Source: Blattamonas nauphoetae (Eukaryota > Preaxostyla > Oxymonadida). From it: a DNA stretch of 64,000 bases. Positions 43,329 to 54,766 of the stretch are shown here, piece by piece; positions within the stretch are counted from its first letter, which is position 1, and the number at the start of each line of letters is the position of its first letter. Both the position numbers and the translations under genes were made by a program. A model generated the notes under the pieces. It was not told where the DNA came from and did not search any database. It worked only from the letters and a program-made list of their open reading frames with translations. The stretch spans positions 1 through 64,000 of the forward strand of contig JARBJD010000252.1 in the NCBI GenBank assembly GCA_033064195.1, given 5' to 3'.

Positions 43329-46300
43329 TCATTCAAATAAGAGAACAGTGTGCTGCGCAGCTGCAACCACAGAGAACGGCTGATATGATGAAATGGGGGA
43401 GGCGCTTAAGATCGGTCCAAAGGTGGGCTTGACGATTGGATCAAGTGCCAGCGAAGGGAGGAAGATGGTGGAGGATCGAGTGAGGAACCCAGAGCTGAGG
43501 CGAGTGATGGCTGTTGACTGTTGTTCAATGCTAACCGGCTGGGCGATGTTGTCGGAGTTTGAGAAGACCCTCTCCCCCTTCAGCGCGTTCCATACGCTCA
43601 CTGTCCCGTCACTCGACGTGGACAGGACCATCGACGCGTCGCCGAAGGGGGCGAGGGAGGTGATGAACGAGGTGTGGCCAGAGTGCATGACAGAGTGCAT
43701 CGAGCGGGCGGAGAGGAGGTGGCTCTCTTCGAAGACGAACGGGCGGAGTTCGCTGAGAGACGCTGTCGGGCTGAAGTTGGGGTTGAGAGAGGCCGCGGGG
43801 ATGGACGCGATGACCGACCGCAGCAGCGATGCTCCGTAGTCGACGTAGCCCTGCGGCGGAGGGCCAGTCAATGTTTGGGACGGGGCTGGACCCGATGCGT
43901 GGTGAGTCGAGATGGTCTGCGACGTGGATGAGAGCAGAAGAGGTGACTGGATGTTCGAGCGTGTTGGGGTTCGAGGGGGCGACGAGATGGGCAGGATGGC
44001 TGGGACGAGACCAGGTGCCTGCTCAGCCGACTCCGTCCTTTCTGCCTCATCGCCATTTCCGTCTGCTTCCAGTCCACTCTCGTCGATTTGTTCCAAATGG
44101 TCCTCCTCGACCGACTGGAGTCCTTCTGCATCGGTGTCTTCCTTCCTCTCCCCGTCTTCTATCTCGTTTCCATCCTGGCCACTTTCCGGATGCCCATCCT
44201 CCGCAATCCGCTCACTCTCTTCCGTCTCTCCAACGTCTTCTCCCCCTTCGCGTCCTTCGTCCGACCTCTCCTCAGCTTCTTTCCTCGCCGGGACGACGAT
44301 CGCATCCAACACGACTGGCTCCTCCGGCTGTGCTGTGAGGGAGGTCGGCGGCTTCATTCGATACACGTTCGCCTGCTTCCGCGTCACTTTTCCGACTTTT
44401 TCGATCCGATGCTTGTCTCCGCTCTCGACCATCACAGACGAGATGCTTCCAGCTCGGCCCGCTCCCATTCGCAGTGGATTCGTCTTGAGCCACTGCTGCC
44501 TGGCTCGTTCCGTGTCCGGTTCAGTGTCTTCCTGAGAACTGGGTGTGTCTTGGTCAGTTGCGGGCTGCTCGTTGTGCGAGGCCGACATCGAGGCCTGTGC
44601 GCTCATTCGAGACACCCGCATCTCCTTCCGCTGTGCAGCCCAACCAACCTTCTCTTTCATCGCCTCCACATCAATGTCAACCACCACATGCTCGCCTCTG
44701 AATCCGCGCACAACGATCCCTGCCTTGATTCCTCGCTCGAGAGTGTTCTCCAGCTCCTCCTTCTCGTTCTCCGAAGCGATCACTGTTGCACTGTCGAGCG
44801 AGAGCAGGTGCGCGTGAGGGTCGACGAGAGATGTTGGGACGAGTGGCGGTGGCAGGATAACTCCCACTTTGGTGTCGGCATCGTTCGACGGCAGAAGCTC
44901 CGGCGTCGCAACAGTGCTGATGATCGACACAGCATCGTCTTCCATCTCGAGCTCACGTGCGAGGGGGGAGTGGACGGGCGACGGTGTGTTCCTCTGCTCT
45001 TCGTCGTCCGTCGCTTGGAGTTGCTGGGCCGCTGCTGCCTTCAGCTCATTCAACTCCTCGTCCGTCGGGATTCGCCCCTTTCCGAACAGCTTGTCGGCTC
45101 GCATCAGCAGCCACTCCTTCATATTCACCTCGTTCCGCCGGGTCAGGTTCAGCGGGAGGGGCTCCATCCACAGCGGGACCTTCTCGCCCTCCTTCTTCTC
45201 CTTCCTCCCGCGCCGCTGCGAGTTGAACTGCGGGGCGCGTGGACCCGTCGGCTTCTTCTGCTTCTTTCGAAGCTCGTTCAGCAAGTCCTGCCACTCCTTC
45301 TCTTTCTGTTCTCCGCGCTGCTTCTCTTCCATCGCTCTCTCTTTCGCCACTTGCGCAAACACTTGCTGTTTGAGTTTCGTGTTCGTTTTCTCTTCTTCCT
45401 CTGCCTTTGTCTCCGAGTTCAGAAAGCGGAACAGGATCCGTGCGAATTCGTGTGTGAACTTGTTCTCAGCCAGTTCTTCGTCGGCTTTGATCTCAACCGT
45501 GTCCGGCTGCACAGCCTCCGCCTGCTTTTTGTACAGCGAGGCGTTTCTGTTCATCTCGTCGTCGCTGTCCAGCACGGAGTACTTCTTCGATTCGGTGAAC
45601 GGGATGGCCTTCTTCTCGTTCTCGTCCTCTTCCGGCGGGGGAGAGGGAAGCCGCTGGGTGAAGGCGCTGTCGATGTTGTACAGATCCACCGAGTATTCCG
45701 AGAGCGAGCGGGAGGAGAGAAGCGACGTGAAGAACTTGTTGTGCAGGGCGAGGTAGTCAGAGGCCGGAAAGTACGGGGCGACGACGGCTCCGTTGAACGA
45801 CCAGATCTGACGGGGGGAGGACGCGAGGGAGGAGAGGGAAGGATGAGAGAGAGGAAAGAGAGACCTTCACAATCGTGTCCCATCCAGCTGTCGCAAAGTA
45901 CACCACCCCGTCCCTCGCTGCCTCTGACGAGACGAGATACGAGTCGGACGTGTAGCGCAAGGACGGGTGATCAAGTGGAGAGGGCGGGAGGGACTGCTGC
46001 AGGTGGGGGAGGAGGGTGACGGACGTGATGAAGTCGGAGTGAGCGTTCTCGAACTCGCACACGCAGTCACAGATTCTGAGATCCCAAATCTAAAGCACAA
46101 AACATGATAAAGAAAACAACAGACTCGAATGGCGCGATCCCATCCCACCGAAATGAGATATGGGGAGCCAGGAATTGCTGCACAGCCGGTCACGGCGTCG
46201 ACATGGGCTGACTCGATTGTGTGCAGGAGGGCAGACTGGGACGACGCCTCAGAAAGGCTCCAGAACTGCATAAAACAACAAAAACATGAGAAAGAAGGAC

Positions 46301-47099
46301 AATATTTGGCAAAACCTTGATTGTACTGTCTGCAGAAGCTGAAGCGATCATTGTTGACGAAATTGAGGAACGAGAAGTATCTGATCCGTACTCAACTGGA
46401 TTCAGCAGGACAAGGGAGCTGATTTTTCCGGAATGTGTCCCAGTAAAAGAGCCCTTTTCTTCTTCCTCTGACAACGTCGTTGAAGGGACGAGCCGTTTCT
46501 CCAATCCTGTACCAAGTAATGAAAAATTTCTTGTCGCATCATGAACTGCTTTTTCAGCTTGTTTTTTGTGTTCTGGACCTGCTTGTTCGAGTCTTGACTG
46601 AGCTTCTTGAACCATTTTGAAAGCGGCTTTTTTCTGCTGATATGAGACTCGTTTCCTATTTCCTTGCTCAGGAATAAATGCCAAGAACTTTCCTGTTTCA
46701 ATATCCCATAGCTGAAATGAATTTATCACTAGAATAGATCAATTCAAACACGAATTGTTGCATCGGAAGCTCCTGAGATCAGGAGATCTTTCGTTTGAAG
46801 AAGTGAGTTAACACTGTTTCTGTGTCCTTGTAGTTGACATTTGATCTGTTTTTTGTTTGTGTCAACGATCTACTCAGACGAGGGCGTTACGTTTAGATGG
46901 AAATGTGAGATATTCGTGCAGAATTATAATTAAGATGCATGAAAGTTGCAGAATGAGAAAATACTTCGATATTTCCTTCTTGTGATCCTAAGACGACATT
47001 CTCAGAACTGTACGATAGAGGTAAAATTGCTGAAAGCGTTTCTTTAGAGGTGTAGAGTTCTCTAGTCAAAACCTTCTTTCGAAATAGACTATCACTCAT
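43329..47099 (-). CDS. WD40-repeat protein with long disordered middle
   Basis: Six exons (47099-46965, 46869-46750, 46711-46316, 46265-46125, 46089-45865, 45806-43329; introns 35-95 nt) keep frame and give 1164 aa. The N-terminal third has WD repeats: LQGHRNSVNSLLQTKDLLIS..ATIRLWDI, MIASASADSTIKFWSL, IPGSPYLISVGWDRAIRIWD and FATAGWDTIVKIWS. A predicted helical insert (SYQQKKAAFKMVQEAQSRLE) splits them. The middle is charged, with QRGEQKEKEWQDLLNELRKK coiled coil and E/D-rich linkers. The C-terminus returns to WD form (STSSDGTVSVWNALKGERVF). It is a beta-propeller scaffold of unknown partner. Closest family not determined. Confidence 0.72.
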
Positions 47100-47245
47100 G
47101 ACGCACCTGAGAAGTCGCTTTAATTTAAACTAATATTCCGTATATGAAGTTTACGAGACTGTTAACGAAACAATATGGGATAGCAGGGTTGAATATTAAA
47201 GAACAAAAGTAAAACACGTCCCCAAAAGTCAACGAAGATATATTA

Positions 47246-47926
47246 CTAAATAGGATCACGTCTTAAAGTAGGGGCCATGTTATGATACGCTTGAGACTTC
47301 TCTGCATGAATTAGCTGGTTGAGAGAGAACATGGGAGACAACGAGCGATAATAGAACTCTCAACATTCAGGAATGCAGATTAAGCGCTAGTTTGATGTGA
47401 GTGCTCGATTGTTGATCGAGAGAATGGAAATCATGTACGGAAATCACAGCGGCGAGAAAGGTGCGATATTACCTGGAAGATCACAGGCAATGCACATAAA
47501 ACGCCTGCAATAACTAAGATGACACCAATTGTCATTAACTTATTGAGGGTGAGTACAGTGCTGCGGAGCGATGAGAAAGAAAAACGAATACCCAGCCGCA
47601 ATTAGCATGGACGAGAGGCATGATAAAAAAATAAGCATAAAACAAGCGAATGAACTGATCCTCGGCCTTAATGTCGAAGAAACCCCAACATGGAGTGAAG
47701 CATGGCTGTACGTTGAACGGGTAGATTTGACGGAATACACCGATCGAGAGGGAGAAAGTGATAAAAGTGATTCGATTTCGAAGTCTGACGGAATGCGGAC
47801 AACTGGAGGAGTTGGTAGTCGAGTTAATGGTACTGGGTTGAAAGGACGAAGTGGCAGCGGTTTTAAGAGCGTTACTGGATTCGCAATAGTGGGTCCTAGA
47901 CATTTATTTTGATCAGGATTCGCCAT
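47246..47926 (-). CDS. TMEM230/TMEM134-like two-helix membrane protein
   Basis: Three exons (47926-47592, 47560-47473, 47356-47246; introns 31 and 116 nt) keep frame and give 177 aa. The first 90 residues are a Pro- and Ser-rich cytosolic part. Two hydrophobic segments follow (ACFMLIFLSCLSSMLIAAGT and MTIGVILVIAGVLCALPVIF) joined by a short TLNK loop, then FYYRSLSPMFSLNQLI and a short polar tail. This hairpin with a proline-plus-aromatic exit is the layout of TMEM230/TMEM134 proteins, which act on secretory or recycling vesicles in animals. Assignment is by layout, not by a long sequence match. Confidence 0.55.
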
Positions 47927-48267
47927 GGTTCACATAAAAAGAGGAAACAGGTTTGAAAAAGATCCAACCCACAATTACTAGAGGAGACAAATAAGTTTAA
48001 GTTATCGTTTGAATTAATCCTGAAATCAGAGTGAAAACGAAAGTCCTACCCACAATTTTGCTGTAGTTTCATACAGTTTGTCCATTATTCGTCTGTTCTC
48101 AATTTCTCTGCCATTTCATTTTTCCTTCGTTTTTGTGCCCAATTTGTCGCTGATCTCGCTCATGTCGCATTGTCTCAAAGCTAACAGTTCATTTCCGCCC
48201 AATATTTGTAGATCATAATCTGTGACGTTTCTCGAAATGATCATCCCTTAATCACCAACTCGTAACA
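47927..48267. promoter_or_regulatory. Intergenic region between divergent genes
   Basis: 341 bp between the TMEM230-like gene (-) and SUMO (+). AT-rich, no gene. Nothing specific recognised. Confidence 0.4.
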
Positions 48268-48756
48268 ATGACAGAATCAGCAGACAAAGGAATTCATCTC
48301 AACGTCAAAGTCCGCAGTGCTACAGGTGGTATGTTTTCGTCTTTGATTCATATGTTTTATTTCTGCCTTTGTGTCCTTCAATTTCTCATTCTCTCGTTTC
48401 AATCTTACACAATTCTTTTCTCGTCACAGAGGAAGTTTACTTCAAGATCAAGAAGAATACAGCTTTGAAAAAGCTCATGGATGCTTATTGCACGAGAGAA
48501 AACTTGATTCCAGCTTCTGTCCGATTCATGTATGCCTGTGTTTTCACCCCAGTCAGAATCCATTTTCTCCTTCAAACAATTTTTTTCAGGTTTGATGGAA
48601 ATAGACTGAAGCCAACTGACACTCCCGAAAAGGTTTTTTCTCCTTATTTTTGATTCGTATTCACTATTTATCTGTACTCTTTCTCATTTTCAACAGCTCG
48701 ACATGGAAGATGGTGATATGATCGATGCTTCAGTTGAACAAACTGGCGGATTTTAG
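48268..48756 (+). CDS. SUMO: SUMO, ubiquitin-like modifier
   Basis: Four exons (48268-48328, 48430-48529, 48590-48632, 48697-48756; introns 101, 60 and 64 nt) keep frame and give 87 aa. The sequence follows SUMO throughout: GIHLNVKVRSATGEEVYFKI, then KKLMDAYC, RFMFDGNRLKPTDTPEKLDM, EDGDMIDASVEQTGGF. It ends in a diglycine followed by one Phe, so a SUMO protease need remove only one residue before conjugation to target lysines. The N-terminal arm is short (about 10 residues) and has no obvious psi-K-x-E site for chain growth. Neighbour HIRA is a chromatin factor, but no operon logic applies. Confidence 0.95.
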
Positions 48757-49073
48757 TCATTCTCTTGTTGTTCATCTCACAGATTATTAATTTTTAATCA
48801 CCTTGAAGCATTTCTTGAGACACGTTTGAAAAAGAGAACATTTCGTGGAACGATCGAGTTCCTAGATGCTGTGAAGCGAATTTTTTCCCCAAAAAATCGA
48901 CATCCTGTTGATTCTTCTGGAAATTGTTTGAATATCGATCCAGTAGTGGAGAATGAGTGATTGACTGAAAATCACTGAAGTATGCAATAATCTGGACTTG
49001 ACTGGAATTCTCAATCGCGAAAAGCCGATAAAATCAGGATTTTCTACAGGACCTCCCTGTTCTGATCGCATAC
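48757..49073. other. Intergenic region between convergent genes
   Basis: 317 bp between the SUMO stop and the stop of the HIRA-like gene. No gene seen. Confidence 0.5.
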
Positions 49074-52000
49074 TCAAGTGTTTAAGATGGTGAGGATGCT
49101 TTGTTTCAGTTCGGCAGGGATGGTTTCTGACGAATCGAGAATCTTCCGAAACTGTTCGGTTTGAATACCAAACAGCTGCGGATTCTCACGCAAACACATA
49201 GCATATGCTGAGAGAAGAGTGGGAGAGATTTGCTTATTGCGTTGTTTTGCGGACGCGATTCGCCATTCGAGGTTGCTGTGGAGAAGCACCCACTCGTTCA
49301 CAGGACGTGCAGCGTCGTCTGCATTCTTCGGGTCGTTGAGGAAAAGAGAGCTCTCGATTTGGTGCTCGTCGGGGACGAACACCCACGTGTGCAGGTTGAA
49401 GTCGAACACCCATTTTGTGTTGGGCACCTTGTTCGTCGCAGCCTCGTTTCTGGACGAGAACAACAACGACGGCACGACTGGGAAGGCCGAAAGTTCGCTC
49501 TGAAGAAGCTCAAAAGTGACGTGCTTCCGATTCCCTTCGACTCGGAAGACCTGCTCCACGCTCTCATCGAAGACACACACAACCGCCTCGCCCACACCCA
49601 ACGCGACAGACGACGGGGCAGCAGGAATGAAGATGAGGCGGAACTGCTTGTAGTCCCTCACAGACGGCAAAGAGTGTCCCTGATCGTGTGGCAAGTCGCT
49701 GGAGGGCAGATTGGACTCCGATGGTGGGTTTGGGAGTGGGGAGGTCGGTGGGAGGGGGAGGTGCCAGTCGGAGGCGAGTCTTCGGGACCAGCGAGCAGAA
49801 GGAGAGGTTGGAGAAGCTGAACGGGAGCGAAAGGAGCATGCCGCTCGCCAGCGAGTAGAGGCAGCACACAGTTGTCCTGTCCCCGTCTGGCATTGCCTTT
49901 GCATCCTTCCGTGCCCTCTCGTCCTTCTTGGCTGTTTTGTGATGGGTGGGGATCGGCTGATATGTCAAGCTGACCAGAATTGTGGTGTCTGACCAGTCCA
50001 GCCCGTACCACTGGACAGTCCCATAAATGCTGAACATCGACACCGGAACAAGGACTGTCCACAGCTTGACAACGCCGTGCGTGTCGGTCGTCACTTCAGC
50101 CTCGAGGAGCATCTGTCTGCGACTCGGCTCGTCGGCGAGGACGGTGCGCAGAGTGATGTGGATGATCAGCGACGACGAGACGTGGATGGTCGAGTCGATC
50201 CACGTGAGTGCGCGTTGGACGACGCCATACTGCATCGACGTGCGGGGGAGGGTGATAGTGAGCGACTTTTCCGTTTTGAAGACATCCTCGTCCTCGAGTG
50301 GTGCAGGGGCTTCGTCTTCCTCGTCCGACGGATCGTGTTGGCGCGCTTTGGCGGACTTGGAAGGAGGGGCGTGTTTCTTTGACTTGAGCTTGCTCCGCAG
50401 TCTCGAGATCTCTTCCTTCATTTCGGCTTCCTTCACCTTCCACGCCCTCTTCGCCTCGTCCAACCGCTGATCCACCTCCAGTTTGATTCGCTGAGTGTCG
50501 TGTTGTGTGGGGAGGGGAGCCTTCGCTTCGGAGAGAAGGACATGTCTTGCGCGGGTGAGTTGGAGGAGAGCAGCAGCAAAGGCAAAGGGTGTCTGTTCCT
50601 GACGACGTGAGGCAGCTCGAACGACGGTCAGTTTGTGGGCAGGTTCGACGGCAGGCTGAGTCGAGACGATCTGAGTGGGCGCGACCTCGTCGTCCACGAT
50701 TGGAGTGGGGACGATGCGTTTCTTCTGCTTGTTTGTCGTCGCCGACGGAAGCGGCGACTCAATGCGTGAAGGAGGCGCGGGTGGTGAGAGGATGCCATGT
50801 GCCTGGGCGGTTGCAATCAGAGTCTGGTCTGGATCCTCGTGCTCGCCCGGGAACGTCAGAACATCGTCGACAACACGCTGCGTGTGGAGGATGTCATACA
50901 CATCCAGCTCGAAGCCAAAGAGGCTCGGGCTCGAACAGTCCATCCAGCCAGACCCGACAACCGTCTCCTTTTCCAATCCCACACCGAAGTTGTCCAGCTC
51001 CACAGCGACAAACACGAGGCAGCCGTCCTGCGAAGTGCACACACACACCGCACCGGCTGATTTGTGTCGGCAGCAGTGCATCCACACCACGTCGGTCAGC
51101 GGCTGCGGAACAATCTGTTCAATCACAGCCAGCGGTCGCTCGTGGTCGGTGCGCCAGATGGAGAGGATGGAGTCTGCCCCGCCGAGGGCGACGAGATGGT
51201 GTGGAGTTGGAGAGAGGAGTGCGGTGGAGTGGAACGCAACAGTTGTGATGGGAAGGACGTGCCCTCCAAAACCAAACTGGGCGGGAGTGTCGGAATACGT
51301 GAGGACGTCTGCAGAAGGAGTGGTGTGTTGGAGGATCGAGGAGAGGTCGAACACGGGAGCTGTGTGGAAGACTGCGGAGATTGTCTTCTGCTCCTTCTTT
51401 GCGGCTGGGCGCTTCGGTGTCGAGTGTGCCTTCTTTACCTTCTCGGCGGGCTGCTGCGACAGGACAGTCACTGGGTGGCTGAGTGGTTTGATGCTGCTTT
51501 GTGAATGTGGAAAGAACGGCTGGCTGTGCGAGGCTGACTGCGCCGGCGGTGAGAGGATCATGGCTGCCTCTGTCTCGGGAGTGGTCGAGTCGTCGTCGTT
51601 CAGGATTTCGAGTGGAAGCTTCGGAGCTGGCTCGGGATCAGAGAAGACCTGTCCGTTATGACTGACGTTGATGGACATCTGTGCAGTCTGGCCCTTCACG
51701 CAGAGCAGGCGGCGGCCGTCGGGAGAGAAAGAGAGGCGAGTAAACTGCGAGCTGAGCTGGATGGGGTACGGCGACAGAGTCGCGGCTGAGAAGGGAGACC
51801 ACGTTGGTGTCGAGTGGATGGAAAGGATTTTGACAACCAAACCCGACTGCGCGCTGAGAATGAAGACGAACCCTTGTTCGGACTGAGTGGCAAGCAAAGG
51901 TGACGAGTATGTGGGATTATAATGTGAAGAGACTGTAATTCCTTTCAGTTCGATGTGCAAATTGAATGGTGGAGGAAGAAAATCTTTTACATCAACCTGA

Positions 52001-52707
52001 AATCCACGTGTGATTGCTGGTTGCGTTGAACTCAATGAAAATGATGGGGAAGCATCAGTCGGAGGTGAATAAACTGACAAAAGCGGGGGAATGATCCATT
52101 GTGTCACATTTCCACCAATAGTACAAGAAAATAAGGAAGTATGTTCATTGAATTGCGTCGATTTTTGAAGCCAGCAAAGATCTGTAATTTGGTCAATTCG
52201 ATGATCTAAATCTGATGGTGAAATGTTTTCCATCTTGTTCCATTTGTATTTACATGAATAAGTTGAAGAGAACATTTGTCTGAGAGATGCTTCAAGATCT
52301 TTCCCGATGTCGGTCCCATGGTGTTGATCCACCAATGGTTTCAAATCGTTGGACATATCTGTGGGGGGAGTGGGTACCCAGACAAAGGGAAGCGGATCCT
52401 GTGCGCTTGCTGACGCGAGAAAGATGCCGTCTGGTGAAAAGCGAACACAGTTGATTACGCCATTGTGTGCTTCGCTAGAAAAAAAATCTTTGGGAATATC
52501 ATCATCCACTTCGAGGTCATCAATTAACAAAGCTTGTGTGTTCCAGAACGAGAGCTCTTTGGAGAAAATGGTGATGAACTAATGAAGCAGACTATTTCCT
52601 CCTGTCACGATTGTTGAATTATCTGGATGAGCAGAAACACTTAAAAATGTCTGTTTGGATCGATGAGGCTTACGAAATGACTGTGGAATCACAATTTCAC
52701 ATGTCAT
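49074..52707 (-). CDS. HIRA: HIRA-like histone chaperone
   Basis: Exon 1 is 52707-52593. A 36-nt intron leads to a long exon from 52556 to about 49717, and a last exon 49643-49074; total about 1174 aa in frame. The N-terminus reads SVSAHPDNSTIVTGGNKLSF and then DDDIPKDFFSSEAHNGVINC with VRFSPDGIFLASASA, close to the HIRA start (IHPDG..FATGG; NIPKML..H.ACVNCVRWS). Further on, ALGGADSILSIWRTDHERPL, AVIEQIVPQPLTDVVW and DGCLVFVAVELDNFG match the last blades (RSLSVWLTCLKRPLVVI; DISW; GSVAFLDF). A charged coiled coil (MKEEISRLRSKLKSKK) precedes a C-terminal domain. HIRA deposits H3.3-H4 independently of replication. The junction near 49644 is not settled: a 22-nt or a 73-nt intron both keep frame. 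Confidence 0.72.
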
Positions 52708-52737
52708 TCGTTGATCTGGGTCGGATCAAATGTACGA
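52708..52737. promoter_or_regulatory. 30-bp divergent promoter/leader
   Basis: Only 30 bp separate the predicted start codons of the HIRA-like gene (minus, 52707) and the maspardin-like gene (plus, 52738). Both starts are supported by N-terminal similarity to their families. Promoter elements must therefore lie in, or downstream of, each other's coding sequence, and the transcripts must overlap or have almost no leader. Confidence 0.6.
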
Positions 52738-53822
52738 ATGGGGAATGAAGTAACATTTCCTTCGTCTGCTCTCGCATCTGAGTGCAAACACTTCACTGAG
52801 ACACATACTCTCAAGAAGGTCTCTTGTTATCTTTCTTTCATCGTAAACTTCAGACAACAATCTCGGCCCCTCAACCAATCGTTTGGAGGTATTACGATGT
52901 AGGAGACGAACATTTTCCAACAGTTGTTTGTATCCCAGGGGCTGTTGAAACCTCCGCCGTCTTCTTTCAACAAATTTTGTTTCTTTCCACACAAAAACTT
53001 CGTGTCATTGCCACGGAGATTCCAGAGTGCTCCTCCTATTCTACTCTCCTCCAAAGTTTCAACCATCTCCTTTCCTTCCTTGGTGTCCAAAAACTTCACC
53101 TTGTCGGTTCTGGTCTCGGCGGCTTTTTTTTGCTCCTTTTTTCAAAACGTCAAACGTCCCGAGTGAAATCCCTTCTTCTTCTCAACTCCTTTGGAAGCAA
53201 TAAAAAGTTCCGACGCGAAATGCATGAGTTTGTTTTCCCTCTTCTTCACCTCTGTAGACGAACATTACTCACCATCAAGACCATCAAAGGTTTACTCCTC
53301 GATGAGCACTCGACTGTCGAAAAGAACACTGACAATGAAACGGCTAGACAGTTAGTCGAGTATATCATTCACTCAACAGACCCAGAGATCCTTCTTTCTC
53401 GCCAGTTGCTCCTGACACGTTGGCGCAAGATTGATCACCCTGTGATGGACGATCGGCGGATATCTCTTGTAATCACCACTGACTGTCCTGCAGCAATCAC
53501 TCGACACGCCAAAAGCCTCGCCCGACACTATCCCAATGCACACTACTACGAGATGAAGGCAGGGGGTGAGTTCCCCCACCTCTCTCAGCCCAACGACCTC
53601 AACATGTACCTCCTTGTCCACCTCCGCCGGTACGAGCAGTCTCTCTACCCTCTGCTCTCCGCAGACGACCCTCCCTGCTCCAAAGAGTCGCCGCAGCTGG
53701 AGTCACCGACCACGCGCACCGACCGCGCTGGCCTCTTCTTTTCCTCTCCCTCGCAAGGCCCCTCCGACGACAACATCGATGAGGAGAATGACGGGCAGGC
53801 TGATTCATCTGAATCGCGATGA
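52738..53822 (+). CDS. SPG21: Maspardin (SPG21)-like alpha/beta-hydrolase-fold protein
   Basis: Two exons (52738-52818, 52854-53822) around a 35-nt intron give 349 aa. The order of motifs follows maspardin: LKK..., VWRYYDVGDEHFPTVVCIPG, AVFFQQILFLSTQKLRVIAT, HLLSFLGVQKLHLVGSGLGG, KSLLLLNSF, the late YPNAHYYEMKAGGEFPHLSQ and NMYLLVHLRRY. In animals maspardin binds endosomal or trans-Golgi membranes and CD4 and has no proven enzyme activity. At residues 112-117 the nucleophile elbow is GSGLGG where human maspardin has GASLGG, so the Ser at the nucleophile position is Gly here; a catalytic role is unlikely. The last 70 residues are a Ser/Pro/acidic tail of its own. Confidence 0.85.
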
Positions 53823-54020
53823 TCTTATACCCCGATGCCTCGAGTTGGCATTCAGTTCTTACTGGAGATTTCTGTTTTGGTCAGAGAAGTTCTATGACAT
53901 ATCTCTTGACTTCTTTGGCCAATTTTCGTTTTCATGCATGAGTGCATTTAATTCATGATCTTATTTCTATCGATGAGATTCTTTTTTCGAACAGAGTTGT
54001 TCCCTTAATCTGATTTCAAC
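53823..54020. other. Intergenic region
   Basis: 198 bp between two plus-strand genes; AT-rich; nothing recognised. Confidence 0.5.
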
Positions 54021-54553
54021 ATGGACTCCATTATTGAAACTGCAAACAAGTCTGAATTATCGTTATCTCCGATAGATTTTCATTCTTATATGTCCTTTCC
54101 TCCCCTCAATACACTTTTTTCTTCATTATCTCATTATATCATCCATTCACAGACAACAACCAAAAGATGCTCTGAACACTCTTCTGAATGGAGCCCTTGA
54201 AGCTGACACAATTGAATTTGAAGATACCTGGTGTCCTGCAGTTGTAACTGCTCTGGGTGGACTTAAGGATACAGATGCCGAAATAAATCCATTGATCGCA
54301 CCTCTCCAAATCGTTCAGGTCTTCTTTTCTTTTGTTCCATTCTCTCTCTAACCTGTAATATTTCATTATTTCTCAGCAAGATGCCCTCATGCGGGCCATC
54401 TACTATGGCTTAGAGCGAACAGACAATGGCCTCTCACTTCTCAAATGGCACGGAGCTCTCGTCAAAAAGGCTGGAGTAGGTTGTGTGGTCCGATATCTTT
54501 GTGAACGCTCATCAAACAAGACATCCGACGGTGATGCCGATGACGACGATTAA
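54021..54553 (+). CDS. ARPC5: ARPC5, p16 subunit of the Arp2/3 complex
   Basis: Three exons (54021-54049, 54153-54318, 54377-54553; introns 103 and 58 nt) keep frame and give 123 aa. The second half matches ARPC5 well: QDALMRAIYYGLERTDNGLS, LLKWHGALVKKAGVGCVVRY corresponds to LLMKYIYKGFE...[21 protein letters not shown]. The N-terminal part (PKDALNTLLNGALEADTIEF) is the helical repeat. Arp2/3 nucleates branched actin; ARPC5 holds ARPC1 to the core. The family is about 150 aa; this one is short because the N-terminal arm that contacts ARP2 is reduced. It ends in an acidic tail (DGDADDDD), unusual for the family. Confidence 0.88.
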
Positions 54554-54766
54554 ACAACATGATGTCAGCTCTTCCTTGTTTTCTCGCTCAATCTTTGTTC
54601 CACTTTATTTTAATGTCATCAATTTGTCTGTATTCCTTTCGTAAATATGCCTTCATCATACCACTGATCATTGAATTGTCACCACCCTCCAAGAGAGTTT
54701 GATCGTCCCAAATTTAATATCAGAAAGAACTCACTCACAGATTCTTGAAGTTTTCTTCACGATACC
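54554..54766. other. Intergenic region
   Basis: 213 bp between ARPC5 and the surface protein gene; AT-rich, nothing recognised. Confidence 0.5.

Noticed and set aside
44088-46019. 643-codon plus-strand frame opposite the WD40 gene
   Set aside because: Minus-strand exons join in frame into a WD40 protein with clear repeats; the plus frame is Leu/Arg-rich shadow sequence.
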